Shown: positions 8,649 to 18,085 of the stretch, in pieces | Position numbering within the stretch: the stretch's first letter is position 1 | Layout of the letters: each line of letters begins with the position of its first letter | Assembly (NCBI RefSeq): GCF_003438995.1 | Contig: NZ_QSUN01000015.1 | Coordinates: 1 to 64,000 of the forward strand | DNA from: Bacteroides sp. OM05-12 | GTDB taxonomy: Bacteria > Bacteroidota > Bacteroidia > Bacteroidales > Bacteroidaceae | Length of the DNA: 64,000 bases | Direction: 5' to 3' | Program-made: the position numbers and the translations under genes | The notes under the pieces: generated by a model | The model's input: the letters and a program-made list of their open reading frames with translations, nothing else | What the model was told of the DNA's origin: nothing | The model's database searches: none

Positions 8649-9869
8649 ATGTATAAAAAGAATAAGATAGCATACATATTTCTTATTATTTGCTACTTAA
8701 ATTGCGTATCTGCAAAAGCAATACTCCCAAATGATTCTATTCCACAGGAAAATGATATAACTAAAACTCTCTCAAAAAAAGAGTTAAGAAAAGAGCGGGT
8801 AAAAAACCGCAATTTCCATTATAATATATTAGGTGGTCCAAGCTATACGCCGGACTATGGGGTATTAATCGGAGGTAGCGCATTAATGACCTTTCGAATG
8901 AATCCCAGTGACAAGACTCAACTACGTTCCGTTGCTCCATTTGCAATTGCAGTCATGTTTAAAGGCGGCTTAAATTTAGGTACCCGTCCACAATTATTTT
9001 TCAAAAATGACCGTTTCCGGATATTCGGACAATTCGCTTATAAAAATACGATGGAGAATTTCTATGGAATAGGATATTCTACTAACAAAGATTACAACAG
9101 AAGTAAAGAAACAAGCGAATACCGATATAGCGGAATACAAGTAAATCCATGGTTCATGTTCCGTTTAGGAGAAAGTAATTTTTTTGTTGGTCCTCAAATA
9201 GATCTTAATCTTGATAAGATTCTCGATCCGGCTCCCGGTATGATTACTAATTCCGATTATATAAAAGCAGGAGGTAATGCCAACGGCTATAAGAACTTTA
9301 GCTCAGGATTGGGTTTCTTAATCTCGTACGACACAAGAGACGTACCAGCCAATGCATATAAAGGAGTTTATCTGAATGTACAGGGTAGCTTCTACAATAA
9401 GATATTAGGTAGTGATAATAACTTTTATCAGTTATTATTGGACTATCGTCAATATAAATCCGTCGGAAACCGTAAAGTAATAGCTTGGATGGCACAAAGT
9501 AAAAACGTTTTCGGCAATGTACCTTTAAACAAATATGCGCTTAGCGGAACCCCTTATGATTTGAGAGGATATTATATGGGACAGTACCGAGATAAAACAT
9601 CCCACGTTATAATGGCTGAATATCGTCAAATGATCAATACAGACAAAGAAAACTTCGTTAAACGAATGTTGAGTCACGTAGGTTTTACAGCATGGGGAGG
9701 ATGTGGATTCATGGGACCAAATCCTGTTCGTTTAGAAGGGGTATTACCAAACTTTGGAGTAGGTTTGCGTATAGAAGTACAACCTCGAATGAATGTTCGC
9801 TTGGATTTCGGACGAAACACAGTAAATAAGCAGAATTTATTCTACTTTAATATGACAGAAGCCTTCTAG
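8649..9869 (+). CDS. Omp85-superfamily outer-membrane beta-barrel protein without POTRA domains
   Basis: 406 residues with a signal peptide (residues 1-22, ending VSA). After a short charged linker (KKELRKERVKNR) the chain is a beta-barrel typical of the bacterial surface antigen (D15) family: SGLGFLISYDTRDVPANAYKG, the LRGYYMGQYRD motif equivalent to the VRGF loop signature, and a final strand ending in Phe. The lack of POTRA domains makes it a short member, not BamA or TamA. The molecule transported or held is unknown. It is followed by prs on the same strand, which has its own promoter. Confidence 0.85.
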   Translation: MYKKNKIAYIFLIICYLNCVSAKAILPNDSIPQENDITKTLSKKELRKERVKNRNFHYNILGGPSYTPDYGVLIGGSALMTFRMNPSDKTQLRSVAPFAIAVMFKGGLNLGTRPQLFFKNDRFRIFGQFAYKNTMENFYGIGYSTNKDYNRSKETSEYRYSGIQVNPWFMFRLGESNFFVGPQIDLNLDKILDPAPGMITNSDYIKAGGNANGYKNFSSGLGFLISYDTRDVPANAYKGVYLNVQGSFYNKILGSDNNFYQLLLDYRQYKSVGNRKVIAWMAQSKNVFGNVPLNKYALSGTPYDLRGYYMGQYRDKTSHVIMAEYRQMINTDKENFVKRMLSHVGFTAWGGCGFMGPNPVRLEGVLPNFGVGLRIEVQPRMNVRLDFGRNTVNKQNLFYFNMTEAF

Positions 9870-9981
9870 ATTTATGTTTATTTTCCGGGTTCAATCCTGA
9901 GTCCTCAAAATCAAGACATAATTTCAGTTGAATCCATCTCTTATTATTTATAAATCAAACTCATATTTTTCACAATAAGTC

Positions 9982-10013
9982 TTTGTATAATGCGTAGATA
10001 ATTCATACCTTTG
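9982..10013 (+). promoter_or_regulatory. Promoter of prs
   Basis: A perfect Bacteroides-type promoter: TTTG (9982-9985), 20-base spacer, TACCTTTG (10006-10013). The predicted start is near 10020, giving a leader of about 30 bases. Confidence 0.75.
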
Positions 10014-10049
10014 CATGCAAATTAACACATAGGTAACATCTATTACAAA

Positions 10050-10988
10050 ATGAGCGAAAAAGCACCCTTTATGGTATTTTCTGGAACTAACTCCAGATAC
10101 CTTGCAGAAAAAATTTGCAAAAGCCTTGATTGTGAAATGGGAAACATGAACATTATGCACTTCGCAGATGGAGAATTTGCCGTTTCTTATGAAGAATCTA
10201 TCAGAGGTTCACATGTATTTCTAGTTCAATCTACCTTCCCCAACTCAGACAACTTAATGGAACTCTTACTAATGGTCGATGCTGCAAAAAGAGCATCAGC
10301 TAAAAGCATTGTAGCTGTAATTCCTTATTTTGGATGGGCTCGTCAAGATAGGAAAGACAAACCACGCGTTTCTATCGGAGCAAAATTAGTTGCAGATTTA
10401 TTAAGTGTAGCCGGCATTGACCGTCTTATTACAATGGATTTACACGCAGACCAAATTCAAGGTTTTTTTGATGTACCGGTGGACCATTTATATGCATCCG
10501 CAGTTTTCTTACCTTATATAGAATCTTTACATTTAGAAAATTTAGTAATAGCAACTCCTGACGTAGGCGGTTCCAAACGTGCAAGTACATATTCTAAATA
10601 TTTAGGAGTACCATTGGTTTTATGCAACAAATCACGTGAGAAAGCAAACGAGGTAGCATCTATGCAGATCATAGGTGACGTTAAAAATAAAAATGTCGTA
10701 TTAATCGATGATATTGTAGATACTGCAGGAACAATTACAAAAGCTGCCAATATAATGCTTGATGCTGGAGCTGTTTCTGTTCGTGCCATAGCCAGTCACT
10801 GTGTCATGTCTGACCCGGCAAGCGAAAGAGTACAGGATTCCAGTTTAACAGAAATGGTATTTACAGATAGTATCCCTTATACTCATAAATGTGCAAAAGT
10901 CAAACAATTAACGATTGCCGATTTATTTGCAGAGACAATTCGCAGGGTTGTTAGCAATGAATCAATAAGTTCGCAATATATTATTTAA
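10050..10988 (+). CDS. prs: Ribose-phosphate pyrophosphokinase (PRPP synthase)
   Basis: 312 residues, standard class I length. It makes PRPP from ribose 5-phosphate and ATP for purine, pyrimidine, NAD, histidine and tryptophan synthesis. Seen: the N-terminal SGTNSRYLAEKI, the metal-binding signature DLHADQIQGFFDVPVDHL, the flexible loop VIPYFGWARQDRKDKPR, and the PRPP-binding loop VVLIDDIVDTAGT. It is monocistronic between its own promoter and a strong terminator. The start ATG is the only one upstream of the conserved N-terminus. Confidence 0.97.
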   Translation: MSEKAPFMVFSGTNSRYLAEKICKSLDCEMGNMNIMHFADGEFAVSYEESIRGSHVFLVQSTFPNSDNLMELLLMVDAAKRASAKSIVAVIPYFGWARQDRKDKPRVSIGAKLVADLLSVAGIDRLITMDLHADQIQGFFDVPVDHLYASAVFLPYIESLHLENLVIATPDVGGSKRASTYSKYLGVPLVLCNKSREKANEVASMQIIGDVKNKNVVLIDDIVDTAGTITKAANIMLDAGAVSVRAIASHCVMSDPASERVQDSSLTEMVFTDSIPYTHKCAKVKQLTIADLFAETIRRVVSNESISSQYII

Positions 10989-11006
10989 GCAAAAAATAAA
11001 TATAAT

Positions 11007-11045
11007 AAAAGCATCTTCATAAAATAATGAAGATGCTTTTTTACA
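11007..11045 (+). terminator. Rho-independent terminator of prs
   Basis: AAAAGCATCTTCAT pairs with its complement ATGAAGATGCTTTT around a six-base loop, followed by a T run, 20 bases after the prs stop codon. Confidence 0.9.
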
Positions 11046-11274
11046 TTAAAAAATATCCAAGATAAACCTTTCCTATTATTTAATGCAATACCTATAATAA
11101 AATTCAATAGATCCAGCAACAGAAAGAAATAATCACATCTTAAATATAGCTTTTATTTCAAACAAATTTTATCAATAATTTATAGTTAAAACACCGCAAT
11201 GCGAATATTATCAAATTTAGTAATAACTTTAGTTAAAAACAAATAGCCAAAGAAACAATCTAATAAAAAGATTC
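11046..11274. other. AT-rich intergenic region between prs and the efflux operon
   Basis: About 230 bases of very AT-rich sequence with no ORF, repeat or stable hairpin that I can see. It may hold the regulatory region of the RND operon, whose -7 box is at 11275, but I recognise no operator. No repressor gene is adjacent. Confidence 0.5.
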
Positions 11275-11282
11275 TAACTTTG
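11275..11282 (+). promoter_or_regulatory. Candidate -7 box of the RND efflux operon
   Basis: TAACTTTG matches TAnnTTTG exactly, but no clear TTTG lies 19-21 bases upstream, as often at regulated promoters. It predicts a leader of about 120 bases before the adaptor gene. Confidence 0.45.
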
Positions 11283-11408
11283 CGCCCGAAAAGGAAACTA
11301 AAATATTTTTTCAAGTTTCCAACCTTTATATCCCTTATCTAAGACTTCCCCCTACTGGAAAACATGTTTATAGAACAGAATAAGGACAAATTATACTGAT
11401 TAGAAAAT

Positions 11409-12587
11409 ATGAAAACGCAAATTTGTAGATTTATGATTAACAAAACACAGCGAATCTCACTATTCGCACTTAGCCTATCTTTCCTACTCGTATCATGCGG
11501 TAATAAAGGAATGCATATTGAACCAAACAAAAAGTTTGCAGTAGTAACTTTGCAACCAACTGATGTAGAGTTAAAAAGTTCCTATCCAGCAACTGTTCGT
11601 GGTAAACAAGATGTAGAAATCCGCCCTCAAGTAGCAGGATTTATCACTAAATTATGTGTAGACGAAGGTGCTACAGTACGTAAAGGCCAGCCACTTTTCA
11701 TTATTGATCAAGTGCAATATGAGGCGGCAGTAAAACAAGCAGAAGCCGGTGTAAAAGTAGCAGAAGCCAGTGTAGCAACCGAGGAATTAACTTATAAGAA
11801 TAAGATTGAGCTACATAAAAAGAAAATCATTAGTGATTACGAATTACAATCAGCTCAGAATACCCTTGCCAGTAAAAAAGCATCTTTAGCACAAGCTGAA
11901 GCACAATTAGTAAATGCTCGTCAAAATTTATCTTATACGGTAGTAAGCAGTCCTTCTGACGGTATAGTAGGTTCCATACCTTATCGTATCGGAAGTTTAG
12001 TCAGTGCATCTATTGCAACCCCATTGACTACTGTTTCCCAGTATTCTGAAATGTACGCTTATTTTTCATTAACAGAAAAAGAGCTTCTTAATCTGATTAG
12101 AAAAGATGCAGGAGAAAAGAAAATGATAGAAAGTTTCCCTACTGTAGAACTACAATTAGCAGACGGTTCACTCTATGACCAGAATGGAAAAGTAGAGACG
12201 ATAAGTGGTGTAATAGACCCAACCACAGGTTCTGTTACACTTCGGGCTGCATTCCCAAATCCAAATCACCTGTTAAGGAGTGGTGGAACCGGCTCTGTAC
12301 TTATACCTTATAAGATGGAGAGCGCAGTTGTTGTTCCTCAAAAAGCAACTTACGAGGTTCAGGACAAAAAATTCGTATATGTTCTACAACCGGATAATAC
12401 CATTAAGAATACAGAAATTCAAATATTCAATGTAGACAATGGATCTGACTATGTAGTTATGTCAGGTTTAAAAGCCGGAGATAAGATTGTTGTAGAAAAT
12501 GTTAGTACATTAAAAGATGGTCAAGCTATAGAGCCTATCACTAAAGAGCAATCTGAACAAAACTTCAAAGATGCTTTGAATAAATAG
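11409..12587 (+). CDS. RND efflux periplasmic adaptor (membrane fusion protein), lipoprotein
   Basis: 392 residues of the AcrA/MexA type. The signal sequence ends in a lipobox (LLVSC, Cys30), so the protein is anchored in the membrane by lipid. Then follow the beta-barrel/lipoyl start (VRGKQDVEIRPQVAGFI), the lipoyl half-motif VDEGATVRKGQPLFIID, a coiled-coil hairpin (about residues 110-170), the second lipoyl half (VVSSPSDGIVG) and the C-terminal membrane-proximal domain. An internal Met at residue 9 is an alternative start that also leaves a full signal peptide. It links the inner-membrane pump at 12611 to the outer-membrane channel at 15830. Substrate cannot be told from sequence. Confidence 0.93.
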   Translation: MKTQICRFMINKTQRISLFALSLSFLLVSCGNKGMHIEPNKKFAVVTLQPTDVELKSSYPATVRGKQDVEIRPQVAGFITKLCVDEGATVRKGQPLFIIDQVQYEAAVKQAEAGVKVAEASVATEELTYKNKIELHKKKIISDYELQSAQNTLASKKASLAQAEAQLVNARQNLSYTVVSSPSDGIVGSIPYRIGSLVSASIATPLTTVSQYSEMYAYFSLTEKELLNLIRKDAGEKKMIESFPTVELQLADGSLYDQNGKVETISGVIDPTTGSVTLRAAFPNPNHLLRSGGTGSVLIPYKMESAVVVPQKATYEVQDKKFVYVLQPDNTIKNTEIQIFNVDNGSDYVVMSGLKAGDKIVVENVSTLKDGQAIEPITKEQSEQNFKDALNK

Positions 12588-12610
12588 ATTTTAATAACAT
12601 TAGAAGAACT

Positions 12611-15600
12611 ATGAAATTAGATAAATTTATTAATCGCCCGGTACTATCCACGGTAATTTCTATCGTAATAGTCATTCTGGGTATATTAGGTTTGCTGTCA
12701 TTGCCTATATCCCAATATCCGGATATAGCCCCTCCTACCGTTCGTGTGTCTACTACCTATCAAGGTGCTAATGCACAAACAGTATTGAACAGTGTGATAG
12801 CTCCGTTGGAAGAGCAGATTAATGGTGTGGAAAACATGATGTACATGACATCTACCGCTACCAATACCGGCGAAGCTGATATCCAAGTTTATTTTAAACA
12901 GGGAACAGACCCGGATATGGCAGCTGTCAATGTACAAAACCGTGTTGCTAAAGCACAGGGATTCCTTCCTGCTGAGGTTACTAAAGTAGGTGTCATCACT
13001 TCTAAACGCCAAACAAGTATGTTATTGGTGTTCTCACTCTATAGTTCCGATGATAAATACGATAATGAATTTCTGGAAAACTATGCGAAAATAAATGTTA
13101 TTCCGGAAGTACAGCGTGTACCGGGCGTAGGCGACGCAATGGTATTAGGTGCCGACTACTCCATGCGTATTTGGTTAAAACCGGATGTAATGGCACAATA
13201 CAAATTGATGCCAACCGACATTACCAACGCATTAAGCGAACAAAATATAGAAGCAGCTCCGGGATCATTTGGAGAATCAGGAAATCAGACTTTCCAATAT
13301 ACATTAAGATATAAAGGACGTCTGCAAACTCAGGAAGAATTTGAGAATATAGTTATTCGTGCTACTGAAGACGGTCAGGTACTTCGTCTAAAAGATGTAG
13401 CAGGGGTGGAATTAGGACGTCTAACCTATGGTTTCACAAACTTGGTAAACGGTCATCCCGGTGTAACATGTATCGTATTCCAGACTGCCGGTTCTAATGC
13501 AACTCAAATTATCAATGATATTGAAGATTTGCTTAAAAGAACCGAAAACACATTACCTCCCGGTGTAAAAGTCAATATATCACAAAATGCAAATGATTTT
13601 TTGTTCGCTTCTATCCATGAAGTTATCAAAACATTGCTGGAAGCATTCTTGCTTGTATTTATCGTGGTATATATCTTCCTGCAAGATTTCCGTTCCACTT
13701 TAATTCCGGCAATTGCAATTCCGGTTGCCTTAGTGGGAACATTCTTTATCCTTTATTTAATCGGATTCAGTATCAACTTGCTGACACTTTGTGCCATGGT
13801 GCTCGCCATTGCGATAGTGGTCGATGATGCCATTGTCGTCGTCGAGGGAGTACATGCAAAGTTAGACCAAGGATACAAGTCTGCCCGCTTAGCATCTATC
13901 GATGCCATGAGTGAACTTGGTGGGGCTATCGTTTCCATTACTTTGGTTATGATGTCCGTATTCATTCCGGTAAGTTTCATGTCCGGAACTTCAGGTACGT
14001 TCTATCGCCAATTCGGTCTAACAATGGCAATTGCTATCGGACTATCCGCAATCAACGCTTTGACATTAACACCGGCACTTTGTGCTATCCTGTTGAAACC
14101 GCATAAAGAAGACGAGAAAAAGAAATCAACTTTCATCAGTCGTTTCCATATTGCTTTCAACGTATATTATGATAATTTATTGAAAAAATATAAGAAAGGT
14201 ACTCTCCGCTTCATACACAAACCATGGCTTACAATCGGTTTTGTAGTTGTCGGTATAGCAGCATTGCTATTCTTCATGAAAATTACACCGACAGGTTTAG
14301 TTCCAAATGAAGATACAGGTACTATTATGGCAGTAGTAGATATGCCTCCAGGAAGTTCCAAAGAATTCACTGAAGCTACAATGATGAAGGTTGACAGTTT
14401 AATCGCTGCCGATCCGGCAGTAGAAAGCCGTACTATGATTGTCGGTTACAGTTTCCTTTCCGGTCAGGGTCCTAGTTACGGTTCTTTCATCTGTAAACTG
14501 AAGAACTGGGAAGAACGAGACATTAAGCAACGTTCGGACTTCGTTTCCGGTATGCTCTATTTATCAGCCATGAAAGTGATAAAAGACGCACGTGTATTAT
14601 TCTTCGCACCTCCTATGATTCCTGGATATAGTGTATCCAACGGTTTTGAATTGAACCTGCAAGATAAGACCGGAGGTAGTCTGGATAAATTCTATGAAGT
14701 AGCACAAGAATTCATTCATAAGCTACAGGAACGTCCGGAAATACAGTCTGCACAGACCTCATTTAATCCGAACTTCCCACAATACATGATTGATATTGAT
14801 GCGGCTGCTTGTAAGAAGGCCGGAATCAGTCCCAGTACCATCTTAACAACATTGCAGGGGTATTATGGTGGATTATACACTTCAAACTTCAACCGTTTCG
14901 GAAAGTTGTATCGTGTAATGATTCAGGCAGACCCAAGTGCACGTACCAATTTGGAATCATTAAAATCCATTATGATACGCAATGGAAACGAAATGGCTCC
15001 GATAAGCCAATTCATGAGTATGAAACGTGTTTACGGACCGGATAACATCAAACGTTTCAACATGTTTACCGCAATGACCATCAACGGTTCACCTGCGGAC
15101 GGATATAGTAGTGGTCAGGCAATCCAAGCTATGGAAGAAGTTGCCAAAGAAGTATTACCTACAGGATATGGTTATGAATTCTCAGGTATGACACGTGAAG
15201 AGCAAAGTTCAAGCGGTAGCACTACTGCCATGATCTTTATCCTTTGTTTTGTCTTCGTATACTTATTATTGAGTGCACAATATGAAAGTTATATTCTGCC
15301 ATTGGCCGTATTGTTATCCATTCCGTTCGGTTTGGCAGGTAGCTTTATCCTCGCGCACTTAATGGGATTGGTAAACAATATAATTCCTATACTTGGTGCC
15401 GCTACCAACAATATCTATATGCAGATTGCATTGATTATGTTGATCGGTCTTTTGGCAAAGAACGCTATCTTAATCGTAGAATTTGCCCTTGATCGTCGTA
15501 AAATGGGTATGAGCATCACTTGGGCAGCCGTCTTGGGAGCTGCCGCCCGTCTACGCCCTATCTTGATGACCTCTTTGGCTATGGTAGTAGGTTTATTACC

Positions 15601-15823
15601 TATGATGTTTGCATTCGGGGTAGGTGCCAACGGTAACCGTGCCCTTGGTACAGCGGCTGTAGGTGGTATGTTGATCGGTATGATTTGCCAGATTTTCGTT
15701 GTTCCGGCATTATTTGTCATCTTCCAGTATCTACAAGAAAAGATTAAGCCTCTTGAATGGGAAGATATGGATAACAGCGATGTTAAAACAGAAATTGAGC
15801 AATACTCTAAAAATAAAGAATAG
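12611..15823 (+). CDS. RND efflux pump inner-membrane transporter (HAE1/AcrB type)
   Basis: 1070 residues, normal for AcrB/MexB. Twelve membrane segments with two large periplasmic loops are expected and visible. The proton-relay aspartates are present in AIAIVVDDAIVVVEGV within helix 4, and the start MKLDKFINRPVLSTVISI, the GANAQTV porter motif and the GSSGSTT-like region before helix 7 are family hallmarks. Proton-driven export of hydrophobic or amphiphilic compounds through the adaptor and OMF is the known family role. It starts 23 bases after the adaptor and ends 6 bases before the channel gene, so the three form one operon. Confidence 0.96.
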   Translation: MKLDKFINRPVLSTVISIVIVILGILGLLSLPISQYPDIAPPTVRVSTTYQGANAQTVLNSVIAPLEEQINGVENMMYMTSTATNTGEADIQVYFKQGTDPDMAAVNVQNRVAKAQGFLPAEVTKVGVITSKRQTSMLLVFSLYSSDDKYDNEFLENYAKINVIPEVQRVPGVGDAMVLGADYSMRIWLKPDVMAQYKLMPTDITNALSEQNIEAAPGSFGESGNQTFQYTLRYKGRLQTQEEFENIVIRATEDGQVLRLKDVAGVELGRLTYGFTNLVNGHPGVTCIVFQTAGSNATQIINDIEDLLKRTENTLPPGVKVNISQNANDFLFASIHEVIKTLLEAFLLVFIVVYIFLQDFRSTLIPAIAIPVALVGTFFILYLIGFSINLLTLCAMVLAIAIVVDDAIVVVEGVHAKLDQGYKSARLASIDAMSELGGAIVSITLVMMSVFIPVSFMSGTSGTFYRQFGLTMAIAIGLSAINALTLTPALCAILLKPHKEDEKKKSTFISRFHIAFNVYYDNLLKKYKKGTLRFIHKPWLTIGFVVVGIAALLFFMKITPTGLVPNEDTGTIMAVVDMPPGSSKEFTEATMMKVDSLIAADPAVESRTMIVGYSFLSGQGPSYGSFICKLKNWEERDIKQRSDFVSGMLYLSAMKVIKDARVLFFAPPMIPGYSVSNGFELNLQDKTGGSLDKFYEVAQEFIHKLQERPEIQSAQTSFNPNFPQYMIDIDAAACKKAGISPSTILTTLQGYYGGLYTSNFNRFGKLYRVMIQADPSARTNLESLKSIMIRNGNEMAPISQFMSMKRVYGPDNIKRFNMFTAMTINGSPADGYSSGQAIQAMEEVAKEVLPTGYGYEFSGMTREEQSSSGSTTAMIFILCFVFVYLLLSAQYESYILPLAVLLSIPFGLAGSFILAHLMGLVNNIIPILGAATNNIYMQIALIMLIGLLAKNAILIVEFALDRRKMGMSITWAAVLGAAARLRPILMTSLAMVVGLLPMMFAFGVGANGNRALGTAAVGGMLIGMICQIFVVPALFVIFQYLQEKIKPLEWEDMDNSDVKTEIEQYSKNKE

Positions 15824-15829
15824 CATAAT

Positions 15830-17209
15830 ATGAAAAAACAGATTATATATATGTTGTGTGCAACCGCTCTTTTGAGCAGTTGCCACATCTATAAATCATA
15901 CGACCGTCCAGAAGTCAACGTTTCCGGCATCTATCGTGACCCGATGAATGCAAATGACACGCTTGCTTCCGATACGACGAACATGGGAAACCTCCCGTGG
16001 AAAGAAGTCTTCCGTGACCCCAAACTACAGACATTAATAGAACAAGGTCTGGAAAATAATGTAGATATGCAAGCTGCTATACTACGTGTACAAGAAGCTA
16101 AAGTAATGCTTACTTCAGCAAAGTTATCCTATCTTCCTTCTATCAATTTCGCACCGCAAGGAACAATTTCCACTTTAGATCATTCCCGCAATGTAAAGGC
16201 ATATTCAATTCCGGCAGCAGCAAGTTGGGAAATTGATTTGTTCGGCAAAGTTCTGAATGCAAAAAGAGGTGCTAAAGCCAGCTTATTGCAAAGCGAAGCT
16301 TATCAACAAGCTGTACGTTCACAATTAATCGCAGGAATTGCCAATACCTATTATTCTTTACTGATGTTGGACAAACAGGTAGCTATCAGCGAAAAGACTT
16401 CTTTGATTTGGAAAGACAATGTCCGTGTTATGGAAGCGATGAAAGAAGCCGGTATGACAACAGAAGCAGCAGTTGTACAAAGTAAAGCAAACAGTCATCA
16501 AGTTGAAGCATCTCTCGCAGACCTTAGACGTCAGGTTCGTGAAACAGAAAATGCGCTGTCCGTCCTTTTAGCACAAGCTCCGCAAACTATTGAACGCAGT
16601 AGTCTTGAAGAGCAAGAGATGCCGGAGGAATTGACAGCAGGTATCCCCATACAACTACTTGCCAACCGTCCGGACGTAAAAGCTGCCGAAATGGCTTTGG
16701 CCGGTGCATATTATACGACCAATCAGGCACGTGCAGCATTCTATCCTTCCTTAACAATCGGAGGAACAGCAGGATGGACAAATGGTTCAGGAATGTCCGT
16801 GGCTAATCCGGGGAAATTACTGTTACAAGCTCTAGGCTCGTTGACACAACCCATATTCAACCATGGAAAAATTGTTGCTAATCTAAAAGTATCGAAAGCA
16901 GAAGAGAAAATAGCACAAATGAATTATCAACAAGCTATCCTAAATGCTGGTGAAGAAGTAAGCAATGCTTTATTCCTTTATGAAACAGCAAGTAAGAAAA
17001 TGACTGAACATAAGGCACAAGTCGAAGAACTGACCAAAGCTGTCGAATATACTCAAGACTTGTTCCATTCGGGATCAGCATCCTATTTAGAGATACTGAC
17101 TGCTCAACAATCATTACTCAATGCACAATTAAACGAAGTATCCGATACATTCCAACGTATGCAAGCTGTCATCAACTTGTATGAATCATTAGGAGGTGGA
17201 AGAGAGTAA
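15830..17209 (+). CDS. Outer-membrane factor of the RND pump (TolC/NodT family lipoprotein)
   Basis: 459 residues. The signal peptide ends in a lipobox (LLSSC, Cys18). The NodT/CusC-type signature is clear: two internally repeated OEP domains, the AASWEIDLFGKVLNAKRGAKA motif in the first half, RPDVKAAEMALAGAYY at the start of the second, and the ending YLEILTAQQSLLNAQ. It forms the trimeric outer-membrane/periplasmic exit duct for the adjacent pump. Only 6 bases separate it from the transporter gene. Confidence 0.94.
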   Translation: MKKQIIYMLCATALLSSCHIYKSYDRPEVNVSGIYRDPMNANDTLASDTTNMGNLPWKEVFRDPKLQTLIEQGLENNVDMQAAILRVQEAKVMLTSAKLSYLPSINFAPQGTISTLDHSRNVKAYSIPAAASWEIDLFGKVLNAKRGAKASLLQSEAYQQAVRSQLIAGIANTYYSLLMLDKQVAISEKTSLIWKDNVRVMEAMKEAGMTTEAAVVQSKANSHQVEASLADLRRQVRETENALSVLLAQAPQTIERSSLEEQEMPEELTAGIPIQLLANRPDVKAAEMALAGAYYTTNQARAAFYPSLTIGGTAGWTNGSGMSVANPGKLLLQALGSLTQPIFNHGKIVANLKVSKAEEKIAQMNYQQAILNAGEEVSNALFLYETASKKMTEHKAQVEELTKAVEYTQDLFHSGSASYLEILTAQQSLLNAQLNEVSDTFQRMQAVINLYESLGGGRE

Positions 17210-17231
17210 TTAACCTTTAAATTAAAAGATT

Positions 17232-18002
17232 ATGATTAGTCCATTAGCATTTGTCGACCCCAGCGCAATAATAGGGGAAAACGTAACGGTTCACCCGTTT
17301 GCTTACATTGACAAAAATGTAGTTATCGGTAATAATAATGTTATCATGCCTTATGCCAGTGTTCTTAGCGGTGCACGCATAGGCGATGGAAACACAATAT
17401 ATCAGGGAGCGGTAATAAGTGCCGTTCCTCAAGATTTCAACTTCAAAGGTGAAGAAACAATCGCCCGTATCGGTAACGACAACACGATTCGTGAATACGC
17501 CGTTATCAGTCGCGCCACTCATCCGGACGGCGAAACCTGTATTGGAGATAACAACTTCATCATGCAGGCAGTACGTCTATCCCACGATGTACATGTAGGC
17601 AATCATGTGATTGTAGGAAACGGTTCACAAGTTTCAGGTGATACCACGATAGAAGATCATGCAATTTTAAGTTCATGCGTACTTATGCAGCAGCATACCC
17701 GTGTAGGACAATGGTCACTGGTACAAGGAGGTTGCCGTTTCAATAAAGATATACCGCCTTATATCGTGGCAGCTCTTGAGCCGACCGTTTATCACGGGGT
17801 AAACAAATTAGTTTTGTCTAACTGCGGATTTAGCGAGAGAGTACTTCGACATATTAGTAGCGCATACCGTTTGATATTCCAAGCCAGTATCATTAACTTG
17901 GACGATGCTTTAGACAAAATACGTAATCAGGTTCCAATGAGCGAAGAGATAGAAAACATTATCGCATTCTGTCAAAAGACACAATTAGGTCTTATAAAAT
18001 AA
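17232..18002 (+). CDS. LpxA-like UDP-N-acetylglucosamine acyltransferase paralogue
   Basis: 256 residues: a left-handed parallel beta-helix of hexapeptide repeats (residues 1-185; IGENVTVHPFAYID, VIGNNNVI) followed by the LpxA C-terminal helical domain (NKLVLSNCGFSERVLRHI). A His aligns with the catalytic His of LpxA in LSHDVHVGNH, and the FKGEET substrate loop is kept. However, the strongly conserved NRGT and MAYSHVAHD segments read SRAT and MQAVRLSHD. It sits 22 bases after the OMF gene and ends at a shared terminator, so it belongs to the efflux operon and not to an lpxC-fabZ locus. It may be a second acyltransferase of altered specificity; calling it the main lpxA would be unsafe. Confidence 0.75.
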   Translation: MISPLAFVDPSAIIGENVTVHPFAYIDKNVVIGNNNVIMPYASVLSGARIGDGNTIYQGAVISAVPQDFNFKGEETIARIGNDNTIREYAVISRATHPDGETCIGDNNFIMQAVRLSHDVHVGNHVIVGNGSQVSGDTTIEDHAILSSCVLMQQHTRVGQWSLVQGGCRFNKDIPPYIVAALEPTVYHGVNKLVLSNCGFSERVLRHISSAYRLIFQASIINLDDALDKIRNQVPMSEEIENIIAFCQKTQLGLIK

Positions 18003-18025
18003 TTGTTTCTATATATTTGTATAGT

Positions 18026-18063
18026 AAAAAGCCGATATGAGAGTGATCTTATATCGGCTTTTC
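18026..18063. terminator. Bidirectional terminator between the efflux operon and the MORN gene
   Basis: AAAAGCCGATAT and ATATCGGCTTTT form a long stem around GAGAGTGATCTT, with A runs before and T runs after, so it can work for both converging transcripts. Confidence 0.88.
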
Positions 18064-18085
18064 TATATTCTATAAATAAGTTATT

